From Nitrospiraceae bacterium (lineage in GTDB: Bacteria; Nitrospirota; Thermodesulfovibrionia; Thermodesulfovibrionales; UBA9159): a stretch of DNA of 8,814 bases. Positions within the stretch are counted from its first letter, which is position 1; each line of letters opens with the position of its first letter. The notes beneath the pieces were generated by a model. It did no database searches and was not told the DNA's origin. It saw only the letters and a program-made list of their open reading frames with translations. Below, piece after piece: positions 1 through 6,181 of this stretch. The translations under genes and the position numbers were made by a program. The DNA lies in contig DMNE01000298.1 in assembly GCA_003453735.1 (NCBI GenBank), forward strand, positions 473 through 9,286, read 5' to 3'.

Positions 1-13
1 AAGCCTTTACAAC

Positions 14-168
14 AACCCCGATGCGGCCCTAACCCTCCTTCGGGAGGAGAACTGGTTTGGGGGAGTTCCCAAGCAGCTTATCTTATTAGCTGTAAAAACT
101 CCCCACCGAACGAAAGGACAAGCGGCTCCTCCCTGTGGCAAGACCGCAGGGTGTCCGCCGCTTAAATT
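14..168 (+). ncRNA. ssrS: Probable 6S RNA (RNA polymerase-binding regulatory RNA)
   Basis: 6S RNA binds the housekeeping RNA polymerase holoenzyme by mimicking an open promoter. Visible structure: an outer stem GCGGC (23-27) with GCCGC (157-161); a small hairpin at 34-47 with a C(UUCG)G tetraloop; an apical stem GGGGAGTT (60-67) with AACTCCCC (97-104), capped by CAGCT (74-78) with AGCTG (88-92); and a 3' hairpin 131-138 with 144-151. The order of elements follows the E. coli RNA: GCGG...CCCT, 5' bubble hairpin, GGTT-G-rich arm, AGC-T-AAAAC 3' arm, 3' hairpin, then a GC-rich closing strand. The plus strand is preferred because the UUCG loop and a U-G pair in the 3' hairpin would become CGAA and a C-A mismatch on the other strand. 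The exact 5' end is uncertain and could lie left of the window. Family assignment is from memory of the consensus, not a covariance search. Confidence 0.58.
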
Positions 169-171
169 ATT

Positions 172-1512
172 ATGATCCAGCCTCCGGAAGAATCTTTCAT
201 AAAAGCTCAGGCGTACAGCCTGTCGGAGCTTAACGCCGCGATCAGGGAGACCCTTGAGGTAACTTTCCCCAACGCCTTTTGGCTGATTGCGGAAATATCA
301 GAGGCGCGCTGCAATTCAAAGGGACATTGTTATCTCGAACTTGTTGAAAGAAAGGACGAAACGGTGATAGCTCAGATGAGAGCTACCATATGGGCTTACA
401 CCTATCGAAATATTTCTCGCAAATTCGAGAAGACCACAGGTAAAACCCTTGGAAAGGGAATGCAGGTATTGTTGTTGGCAGATATTGCCTTTCATGAAGT
501 CTACGGTCTAAGCTTGAACGTTAAGGACATTGACCCTGCCTATTCACTCGGCGAAATGGCAAGGAAAAAGAGGGAGACCATCGAAAGACTGAACCAAGAG
601 GGGTTTATAGACCTTAACAAAACTCGACCCTTCCCGTTAGTTCCTCAACGGATTGCCGTACTTTCCTCTTCGACAGCCGCCGGATACGGGGACTTTGTCA
701 CCCATATAGACAACAATCCCTATGAATATAAGATATACCATGAACTATATCAGTCCCTCATGCAGGGGCAGGAAGCTGAAGAATCCATTCTTTATGCGCT
801 TTCTCATATCAGGGAAAAGATAGATCTTTATGATGCTATCGTAATCATCAGGGGTGGCGGTTCCCAGGTAGACCTAAGTTGCTTTGACAGTTATAGGCTT
901 GCTGTTGAAGTGGCAAAGTTTCCCTTGCCTGTAATTACGGGTATCGGGCATGAAAGAGATGACACTGTTGTTGACCTCGTCGCTCATACAAGAATGAAGA
1001 CCCCGACTGCCGTTGCAGGTTTCATAATAGATGGTATCAGGACATTCGAGGAAAAACTGTTAGGTATGCAGGGGAGGTTGATTCACAAGACCAAAGACCT
1101 CCTGAAAGAGGAAGATCACAGATTTCGGCATATTGTATACAGTTTCACCCACATCATAACTGAGAGATTTCATAATGAAGACAAGAGACTCCATGCCGCT
1201 GTCCACCGGTTAACCAATGGAGCAAATCGGGCAATCGATTCCAGCGCGAACAAAGTTGGGCTCAATAGCAATAAATTAAAGTTATCGGTGAGATCACTTT
1301 TCCAGGCTCAGGAAAACAGATTGAAGCATGTGGAACAGGGATTAAGACTGCTTGATCCGGTCAATGTCTTGAAAAGAGGATACAGCATAACGTACTTGAA
1401 CACCAAGGCTGTCAAGGATATTTCGGCATTGACCGAGGGGGATATAATTCAGACAAAGCTTTATCATGGTTTGATAAACAGCAGAGTGGAGGATTTAAAT
1501 GAAGAACAATAA
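172..1512 (+). CDS. xseA: Exodeoxyribonuclease VII large subunit
   Basis: Catalytic subunit of exonuclease VII, a cytoplasmic metal-independent nuclease that degrades single-stranded DNA from both ends into short oligonucleotides, together with XseB. The 446-residue length is normal. Residues about 15-115 form the N-terminal OB fold (YSLSELN at 15-21, FPNAFWLIAEIS at 32-43, SKGHCYLEL at 49-57). Residues about 130-440 form the catalytic and helical region with RIAVLSSSTAAGYGDF (160-175), IIRGGGS (225-231), GHERDDTVVDLVAHTR (259-274), TPTA (277-280) and the C-terminal LKRGYSI (400-406). R227, H260 and D263 match the residues known to be essential in E. coli. The motif ends TPTAVAGF rather than the usual TPTAAAE. 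ATG 172 is the only ATG/GTG/TTG start between the in-frame stop at 163-165 and the conserved YSLSELN. It has no Shine-Dalgarno sequence because the 6S-like RNA ends directly before it. Overlaps xseB by 14 nt. Confidence 0.97.
   Translation: MIQPPEESFIKAQAYSLSELNAAIRETLEVTFPNAFWLIAEISEARCNSKGHCYLELVERKDETVIAQMRATIWAYTYRNISRKFEKTTGKTLGKGMQVLLLADIAFHEVYGLSLNVKDIDPAYSLGEMARKKRETIERLNQEGFIDLNKTRPFPLVPQRIAVLSSSTAAGYGDFVTHIDNNPYEYKIYHELYQSLMQGQEAEESILYALSHIREKIDLYDAIVIIRGGGSQVDLSCFDSYRLAVEVAKFPLPVITGIGHERDDTVVDLVAHTRMKTPTAVAGFIIDGIRTFEEKLLGMQGRLIHKTKDLLKEEDHRFRHIVYSFTHIITERFHNEDKRLHAAVHRLTNGANRAIDSSANKVGLNSNKLKLSVRSLFQAQENRLKHVEQGLRLLDPVNVLKRGYSITYLNTKAVKDISALTEGDIIQTKLYHGLINSRVEDLNEEQ
1488..1492 (+). 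promoter_or_regulatory. Ribosome binding site of xseB inside the xseA end
   Basis: GGAGG lies six bases before ATG 1499, within the last codons of xseA. It fixes the xseB start and, with the 14-nt gene overlap, suggests the small subunit is translated strongly and coupled to xseA. Exonuclease VII contains several small subunits per large subunit, so a strong site here makes sense. It contrasts with xseA, which has no such site. Confidence 0.8.
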
Positions 1513-1732
1513 CCTGACATACACGTCTGCCATTACAGAGCTTGAGGAAATAGTCATAGAAATTGAATCCGGTGAAGCCGACGTCGATGTGCTTACAGCG
1601 AAGGTGAAGAGAGCGTCCGAGCTGATAAAGTTCTGTAAGGACAGCCTGAGGGATACCCAGAGAGAAGTCGGCAGGGTTCTTGAGGATATTGAAGCAAAGG
1701 AAGTCGTCACTGATGAGGACGATAAGGATTAA
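1499..1732 (+). CDS. xseB: Exodeoxyribonuclease VII small subunit
   Basis: A 77-residue helical protein that binds the helical C-terminal region of XseA and is needed for activity of the complex. The family pattern is visible: an N-terminal helix with LEEIVIEIESGEADVDVLT (residues 15-33), the usual ELEEIV-x-LESGE-x-x-x-D/E signature, followed by a second helix with A-ELIKFCKDSLRDTQREVG (39-57), matching the family's L-x-FC-x-x-L pattern. The tail after about residue 65 is acidic (TDEDDKD) and probably disordered. Length is typical of XseB. The start is set by the GGAGG at 1488-1492. The stop TAA (1730-1732) shares its last base with the ATG of the next short ORF, so the operon may continue by translational coupling. 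Confidence 0.92.
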   Translation: MKNNNLTYTSAITELEEIVIEIESGEADVDVLTAKVKRASELIKFCKDSLRDTQREVGRVLEDIEAKEVVTDEDDKD

Positions 1733-1836
1733 TGGCAAGCAAACTTGATCCGAAAGATGTGGTGGCCTTTGAACACTCAGAGGCGCCTAATTCTTCCCTG
1801 GCAATCTGCCTAGCAATGGAGAATGCGGCCCTGTGA
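1732..1836 (+). pseudogene. Short ORF after xseB, possibly a truncated small conserved gene
   Basis: ATG 1732 overlaps the xseB stop (TAATG), with AAGGA at 1724-1728 as a plausible ribosome binding site, giving a 34-residue ORF ending at TGA 1834-1836. Its start, MASKLDPKDVVAFE, has the look of a conserved small-protein N-terminus of the LDPK-D/E-x-V-x-FEE type that I recall from Nitrospirota and Desulfobacterota. The protein-like character stops at the codon GAA 1771, exactly where the long hairpin 1771-1842 begins; the remaining codons are simply the left and right arms of that hairpin. This fits a small operon gene cut off by insertion or expansion of a palindromic element. It could instead be a real 34-residue peptide or a chance ORF. 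The family resemblance is from memory and needs a database search. Confidence 0.4.
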
Positions 1837-1842
1837 GTGTTC
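1771..1842. repeat. Long imperfect hairpin between convergent genes
   Basis: A 72-base palindromic element. Outer arms GAACACTCA (1771-1779) and TGAGTGTTC (1834-1842) pair perfectly. Further pairs are AGG (1781-1783) with CCT (1830-1832), CGC (1784-1786) with GCG (1825-1827), TTCTTCC (1791-1797) with GGAGAA (1818-1823) with one bulged T, and CT-GGCA (1798-1803) with TGCC-T-AG (1807-1813), leaving a three-base loop. It separates the xse operon (+) from the transporter gene (-), whose TGA stop uses bases 1841-1843 and so overlaps the right arm. No T-run follows on either strand, so it is not a canonical intrinsic terminator. It may act as a bidirectional 3' end or stability element, or be a small mobile palindrome. 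Confidence 0.7.
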
Positions 1843-3103
1843 ATTTAACAGGTCGATTCACAGTTATGTCCTCATCCCTCTCGGTGTCTTTTTCTATGAA
1901 TCGCATGCACAGAAAGCACAAAAACGCCGCGGCGACAATAGCAACAGGAGTGACCAGAAGGGCTCTTCTCAGTCCCCAAAGGTCAGAGAGCCATCCCAGT
2001 ATTGTCGGCGAAACGGCGTCCCCCAAAGCATGAATGAAAAAGATGTTGACAGCGAAGGCCATGGCTCGTATGGTTGGTTTCGTTATCGTGACGATAACGG
2101 TATTCAGTGGTCCCGTGTTAAGAAAGAGAAAAAACTCAGCAAAGAATACTGCGGTCATGCAGCCGGAGAGCGAAGACGTGATAAGGGCATAGATGGTAAT
2201 GGGCGTCCCTATGAAAAAGCCCCAACCCGAGACCATCAGATAACCCTTCTTGCTTTTTTCCTGGAAGCGGTCCCCGAGCCATCCGCCGGCAAGGGTACCG
2301 CTAATCCCAGCCAAAACGGTAACGCCACCAAAGATGGCATTCCCCCTGGCAACGTCAAGGTGATGTACTCGGTAAAGGAATGTTGGAACCCATTGTGCCA
2401 ACCCTCCTAAGGCAAAAGTCATGGCAGCCATGGCCATGGTATTCGTAAGAAAGGATCGGCTAAAAAGAGCGGTATAGCCTCTCTGAGGCTGCATGGAATG
2501 TTTTATTATCGTCCCTTCAGTGCCTATTCGCCGGGACTCACGAAGGAAGTGAAGAGGAACGATGAGAAGCAGCCCCGGAACGCCGACGATAAAAAAGGCA
2601 GCGTGCCAACCCATGGTATGTCCTATGCTCCCTCCAAGAAGATAGCCGAGGGCACTGCCAACCGGGATAGCCAGATAAAGGTAGGAGAGCACCCTTCCAT
2701 GTTGCGCCTTTGGGAAGTAATCAGCGAGGAGGCCGGGCGCCACTGTTCCGAAACTGGCCTCGCCGACACCGACAACGCTCCTTGCCACAAGAAGCGACCT
2801 ATAGCCTATGGCAAGACCTGCACCCGCTGTAGCCAAACTCCAAAATGCCAGTCCATAAGATGCAAGCTTCACCCGGCTCATGCGGTCTCCCGTCCATCCT
2901 AATAAAGGTGCTGACACCATATAACAGATCATAAAGGCGCTGCCGAGAAAGCCGAGTTTGGTGTCAGAGATATGCAAATCGTCCTTAATCAGCGGGAAGA
3001 CGGCGTAAATTACCTGTCGGTCAATATAATTCAGAAGATTGACCCCAAGGAGAAGGGCCAGAGCATAACTGCTGTACGATCCTGACACTGATTCTTTATT
3101 CAT
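1841..3103 (-). CDS. Spinster-like MFS transporter, possible lysophospholipid carrier
   Basis: An inner-membrane major facilitator of 420 residues with about 12 predicted hydrophobic spans. Family markers of the Spinster (Spns) group: LNYIDR (24-29) in the first span, the MFS loop signature GDRMSR (72-77), RSVVGVGEASF (108-118), and near the C-terminus NTGPLNTV followed by RAMAFAVNIFFIHALGDAVSP. Animal Spinster proteins export sphingosine-1-phosphate or transport lysophospholipids; bacterial homologues are mostly unassigned. The gene directly follows the acyl ligase-ACP-acyltransferase gene (stop at 3152), so a lysophospholipid or fatty-acid-like substrate is the favoured inference. I chose ATG 3103 because the protein then starts just before the first span. 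A TTG at 3136 would add 11 residues (MLGWGRSGKKP). Neither start has a strong Shine-Dalgarno sequence; the gap to the upstream gene is 48 or 15 bases. The stop lies in a hairpin arm. Confidence 0.88.
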   Translation of the reverse strand: MNKESVSGSYSSYALALLLGVNLLNYIDRQVIYAVFPLIKDDLHISDTKLGFLGSAFMICYMVSAPLLGWTGDRMSRVKLASYGLAFWSLATAGAGLAIGYRSLLVARSVVGVGEASFGTVAPGLLADYFPKAQHGRVLSYLYLAIPVGSALGYLLGGSIGHTMGWHAAFFIVGVPGLLLIVPLHFLRESRRIGTEGTIIKHSMQPQRGYTALFSRSFLTNTMAMAAMTFALGGLAQWVPTFLYRVHHLDVARGNAIFGGVTVLAGISGTLAGGWLGDRFQEKSKKGYLMVSGWGFFIGTPITIYALITSSLSGCMTAVFFAEFFLFLNTGPLNTVIVTITKPTIRAMAFAVNIFFIHALGDAVSPTILGWLSDLWGLRRALLVTPVAIVAAAFLCFLCMRFIEKDTERDEDITVNRPVK

Positions 3104-3151
3104 AGGTTTTTTCCCGGATCGCCCCCACCCGAGCAATCGCGTGCGACTACC

Positions 3152-5803
3152 TTAATTATGATTGCCGGACACTAATCTCTTCACTTTCTCCCTCAGCTCA
3201 TCTGCGAAAAACTGGTACTCATCGACTCCTTTGGGCTTTCGGGAAAGATCGAGTTCGGCCGGATAAAAGGGTTTACCGAAGGTTACACTCACCGTTGAAG
3301 CCTTCGGCCAAAACGCGCCTTTCGGCAGCGCCTTGAATGTCCCCTCTATAAGGGTTGGAACGGCAGGGACATTATGTTTGATCGCGAGTATGCCCATGCC
3401 TTTTTTAAATGGCATTATCTCCCCGTCAGATGACCGCCCACCTTCGGGGAATATGCAGAGGATCCGTCTGTTTCTCAGGACATAGGAGGAAAGTCTGAGG
3501 GCATTGCCCAGAAAAGTTTCTGGATCGATGGGGATCGCGTGTGCGAGCCGCCCGAAAAGAGAAAGGCCCCAACCTGTAAAGTATATTTGAAATCCTTGAA
3601 AGAAGCACCTCTCGAAGATCCCCCTCGGCAGAGAAGAAGCCAGCGCAAAGCCATCGAGATTACTGGAATGGTTAGGAGCGATAATAAATGGAGGCCCCAG
3701 GAGATTTTCGACGCCTTTGACGCGAAGACTGAAAAAGAGCTTGAAAATAAGCCTGATAATCGAAAGGAGCACTACAGTAACCGCGCGTTCAAGCGCTCCC
3801 TGTCTAAAACCGATTCGTCTCTTTTCCTTTTCGTTAATCTCTGCTGTGAAGAAGTCCTCAGCGGGAGGTCTTTCGTTTTCCCCTACTACCCCCTTCGCCT
3901 TGAACTCCTTGATCTTCTGGACGAGTTCATCCACATTCTGGACCTCGGATACGAAGGTCTCGGGAAGCTTCATAGAGAAAGCCCTCTCGATCGACACAAC
4001 GAGTTCTATCCTTTGGAGGGAGTCGAGGCCAAGGTCGAGTTCAAGATTATCAGAGGCGCGAACAGGAACCCTCTCCCTCAGTAAGGGAATGATGCACTCC
4101 ACAACTGCCTTGCCGACATCGTCGCTCATCAAAGTTCTGTCTTCCTCTCTCTTTTCCTGCCCCTCCCCTTTCTCTTGTTTCAAAAGATCTTTGATCATGT
4201 ACCGCTTCAATTTTCCGAGAGGAGTTCTCGGCAGAGGATCCTGGTAGATAATGAAGCCTTTCAGTCTCATATAAGGAGGAAGCGTCATCGAAACCTCACG
4301 TATGCCCCATTTGAGGGCATCGTTTATATTACCTATCCGCTCTTTTCGTGCATAATCGAAATTCGGAACAATTAATGCATGCAGAGATTCTACCGCTTCT
4401 CTCTCCTCTGCCCCAGTAACGCATATCTCTTTGATGAGAGGGATCTTCAGATATTCCTTCTCAGTTTCCTCTGGGTAAACCTTCTTTCCCGAGCTTAAGA
4501 CGATCATCTCCTTCGCCCTTCCCGTAATAAAAAGATAGTTTTCTTCATTCAAATATCCGAGGTCTCCGGTCATAAACCATCCGTCACGCAGTACCTCCGA
4601 GGTTTCCTCAGAATTGCGGTAATACCCTTTCATCACCATTGGCCCCCGAATAGCGATTTCACCTTCTCCCGAATCCGAGGGATTTAGGATCTTTATCTCA
4701 GCTGCCGGCAGAGGCCTCCCGGCCGATCCGGGTTTCCTCTTTCCGAGCGGATTGAAAGTCACGACAGGCGATGTCTCGGTGAGACCATAGCCCTCGAGAA
4801 TCGTAAATCCAAGGGCCTCCAAATCCTCCATGACCTGGGGATCAAGGCGTGCGCCGCCGCTTGCAAAGAACCTGAACCTCTCACCAAAGGCTCTATGGAC
4901 AGATCTAAAGATCACCTTTCCCATATTTATACCCGCCGTCTTTCTTAATTTCCCGCTTATTCTCAGAAGACCCTGAAGAATCAGGGAGAAAACCGCTGGC
5001 ATCTCTTGAAACTTTCTCAGGATGCCGTTTCTTATCAGTTCGAGAAGTTGAGGCACGGCGACGAGGATCGTCACGCCTTTTTCCTTGACAGTCGCAACGA
5101 GTTCGGGACCCTTCATTCCGGAGGGGTAGGTAATGGTCGCGCCGAGAAAAAGGGGAACAAGGAACGTGCACATGAATGGGTAGGTATGATGAAGGGGAAG
5201 AATAGAGAGCACGTTGTCCCCGCTATTCAGGATGTTAGCACTTATCACTGCCTTAGCGTCTGAGCAGAAGTTCCGGTGCGTCAGCATAACGCCCTTGGGC
5301 CTTCCCGTTGTTCCTGAAGTGTAGACAATGGAGGCGAGGTCTTCTTCCGAGATGGTCGGATAGCTCCCGAGATGAGGAGTGTTCAGGATATCTCTGAAGA
5401 GGGAAGAATCAAAATTAACCGTGTTGACCAAGCCCTTTATATTTGCTTCCGTCCGAAGGCTGTGAAATGCCAGGACAACTGATGAATCAGTCAGAAGATT
5501 AGCAACCTCGGTGGCGCCGAGTTGTGCGTCTACTGGTACAGCGATGCCTCCCGACAGCAAAATCCCAAGGTATGCCGCGCACCACTCGACCCTGCTTTCT
5601 GAAACGATCGCAATCCTGTCACCGCTCTTTATCCTTGACCTTACGAGATAGGATGCGATCCCATTTGTGTATCCGAGGAATTCTCCGTAGGTTACCGTTT
5701 CCCATGATTGATCGAAGTGGTTGAAAGCGGTATTGTCTCTGTTCTGCCTTGCAGAGCGAACAAACAAATCAATGATCGTCTCAGTATTCATCAGGGCATT
5801 CAT
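3152..5803 (-). CDS. Acyl ligase-ACP-PlsC acyltransferase fusion (Aas-like)
   Basis: An 883-residue three-part enzyme. Residues 1-540 are an AMP-forming acyl-CoA/acyl-ACP synthetase: P-loop YTSGTTGRPKG (161-171), EGYGLTET (337-344), TGDLG (412-416), TGRAKEMIVLSSGKKVYPEE (427-446) and the C-terminal PRTPLGKLKR with the probable catalytic K531. Residues about 560-635 are an acyl carrier domain with LGLDSL, where S595 should carry phosphopantetheine. After a charged linker and a hydrophobic segment (about 672-692) comes a PlsC-type acyltransferase: NHSSNLD with the HX4D pair H712/D717, FPEGGRS (785-791, G where FPEGTRS is usual) and block IV P816. All three active sites look intact. The likely role is activating a free fatty acid, loading the internal ACP and acylating a lysophospholipid at the inner membrane. 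E. coli Aas has the opposite order and no internal ACP. ATG 5803 overlaps the upstream stop (ATGA); ATG 5791 is an alternative start. Confidence 0.93.
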   Translation of the reverse strand: MNALMNTETIIDLFVRSARQNRDNTAFNHFDQSWETVTYGEFLGYTNGIASYLVRSRIKSGDRIAIVSESRVEWCAAYLGILLSGGIAVPVDAQLGATEVANLLTDSSVVLAFHSLRTEANIKGLVNTVNFDSSLFRDILNTPHLGSYPTISEEDLASIVYTSGTTGRPKGVMLTHRNFCSDAKAVISANILNSGDNVLSILPLHHTYPFMCTFLVPLFLGATITYPSGMKGPELVATVKEKGVTILVAVPQLLELIRNGILRKFQEMPAVFSLILQGLLRISGKLRKTAGINMGKVIFRSVHRAFGERFRFFASGGARLDPQVMEDLEALGFTILEGYGLTETSPVVTFNPLGKRKPGSAGRPLPAAEIKILNPSDSGEGEIAIRGPMVMKGYYRNSEETSEVLRDGWFMTGDLGYLNEENYLFITGRAKEMIVLSSGKKVYPEETEKEYLKIPLIKEICVTGAEEREAVESLHALIVPNFDYARKERIGNINDALKWGIREVSMTLPPYMRLKGFIIYQDPLPRTPLGKLKRYMIKDLLKQEKGEGQEKREEDRTLMSDDVGKAVVECIIPLLRERVPVRASDNLELDLGLDSLQRIELVVSIERAFSMKLPETFVSEVQNVDELVQKIKEFKAKGVVGENERPPAEDFFTAEINEKEKRRIGFRQGALERAVTVVLLSIIRLIFKLFFSLRVKGVENLLGPPFIIAPNHSSNLDGFALASSLPRGIFERCFFQGFQIYFTGWGLSLFGRLAHAIPIDPETFLGNALRLSSYVLRNRRILCIFPEGGRSSDGEIMPFKKGMGILAIKHNVPAVPTLIEGTFKALPKGAFWPKASTVSVTFGKPFYPAELDLSRKPKGVDEYQFFADELREKVKRLVSGNHN

Positions 5804-5910
5804 GAAACCGTTGTGCTCGTCTTGCCTGCGAAGAATATTGGTAATTGCATTTTAACTTGGCTCTTGATGCTGTCAGGCAGTTTCTCGTCTATATCCACTG
5901 GTGTTTTCAT
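5800..5910 (-). CDS. 36-residue ORF coupled to the acyl ligase gene
   Basis: ATG 5910 is preceded by AGGAG (5919-5923) with eight bases between, the best ribosome binding site on this strand, whereas the acyl ligase gene has none of its own. The peptide starts MKTPVDIDEKLPDSIKSQVK and ends MQLPIFFAGKTSTTVS. Its TGA (5802-5800) overlaps the ligase ATG as ATGA, a usual sign of translational coupling. I do not recognise the product. No signal peptide or clear membrane segment is visible. It may be a leader that delivers ribosomes to the long downstream gene. Alternatively, adding one base in the AAAA run near codon 20 would join this ORF to the ligase frame through NAITNILRRQDEHNGF, so it could be the N-terminus of a longer fusion broken by an indel or sequencing error. 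A TGTATATAT (5935-5943, minus) could be an extended -10 element, but no -35 matches. Confidence 0.6.
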   Translation of the reverse strand: MKTPVDIDEKLPDSIKSQVKMQLPIFFAGKTSTTVS

Positions 5911-5918
5911 ATTGTCGT

Positions 5919-5923
5919 CTCCT
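5919..5923 (-). promoter_or_regulatory. Strong ribosome binding site of the lipid operon leader ORF
   Basis: AGGAG on the minus strand, eight bases before ATG 5910. It decides the start of the 36-codon ORF over the upstream in-frame codons, which would give a 74-residue protein with an unlikely basic N-terminus. It is also probably the only efficient ribosome entry point for the coupled acyl ligase-ACP-acyltransferase gene. Confidence 0.7.
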
Positions 5924-5972
5924 GTCCTGTAAGGATATATACAAAAATACCATTTTCTAGTGCTGTTTTTCC

Positions 5973-6026
5973 TAGTGGTGCGCAGGCGATGGGATTTTTT
6001 CTGACTTACAAAAAATGAGACCACTA
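5973..6026. repeat. Nested inverted repeat in the divergent intergenic region
   Basis: TAGTGGT (5973-5979) pairs with ACCACTA (6020-6026). Inside it, ATTTTTT (5994-6000) pairs with AAAAAAT (6010-6016) around a nine-base loop. The left side has an extra 14-base insert where the right has three bases, so the stem is asymmetric. A partial direct copy, CTAGTG, also occurs at 5957-5962. The element lies about 60-110 bases upstream of the lipid operon leader ORF and 150-200 bases before the PilZ gene. It could be an operator, a stem in an untranslated leader, or the eroded end of an insertion sequence. Apart from this repeat and the promoter at 6143-6172, I see nothing convincing in 5944-6181. Confidence 0.45.
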
Positions 6027-6142
6027 CGAAAAAAGGTGCGGGGCATCCAGGAAAGTGGGGTCGCCTCGGAAGTCTCTCTTTTTTTTAATCGTCCAGTCGC
6101 TGAAATCTACCCCTGCCATCGTTGCGCAGGATGGTTAACTGA

Positions 6143-6172
6143 TTTACAAAAAAGAGCTTGTTCAAATATAAT
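6143..6172 (+). promoter_or_regulatory. Sigma70-type promoter of the PilZ-J-domain gene
   Basis: TTTACA (6143-6148, one mismatch to the -35 consensus), an 18-base spacer, and a perfect TATAAT (6167-6172). Transcription should begin at about 6178-6180, only two to four bases before ATG 6182, so the mRNA would be leaderless or nearly so. This placement also rules out TTG 6158, which lies upstream of the -10 box, as the start in transcripts from this promoter. Confidence 0.7.
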
Positions 6173-6181
6173 TTCACTGAG

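Noticed and set aside
1..165. 6S RNA on the minus strand, divergent from xseA, with CATAAT before its 5' end
   Set aside because: The rod-like RNA looks similar from either strand, but the UUCG tetraloop and a U-G pair are only sensible on the plus strand, and no -35 box matches on the minus strand.
2..174. Open reading frame of 57 codons (with another open frame alongside) entering from the left edge
   Set aside because: Two overlapping frames are open, the second half of each reads as low-quality protein, and the bases are better explained by nested stems of a 6S-like RNA. It could still be a gene tail at its first 20 codons, but I cannot support it.
1412..1738. Minus-strand ORFs opposite xseB and the xseA end
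   Set aside because: Antisense shadows of well-identified overlapping genes, with no ribosome binding site or recognisable protein features.
1823..2902. Plus-strand ORFs opposite the MFS transporter, including 195 and 134 codons
   Set aside because: Low-complexity antisense frames over a clear membrane protein gene; no start signals or domain character.
3539..4247. Plus-strand ORFs of 176-181 codons opposite the ACP and PlsC region
   Set aside because: They overlap each other in different frames and lie antisense to intact catalytic motifs; shadow frames.
6031..6080. Intrinsic terminator before the eight-T run
   Set aside because: Only a weak five-pair stem can be drawn before the T-run, and no plus-strand gene upstream would need termination here.
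6158..6181. TTG 6158 as the start of the PilZ-J gene
   Set aside because: The perfect TATAAT at 6167-6172 lies after it, so transcripts from that promoter would not contain it; ATG 6182 gives the normal PilZ N-terminus.
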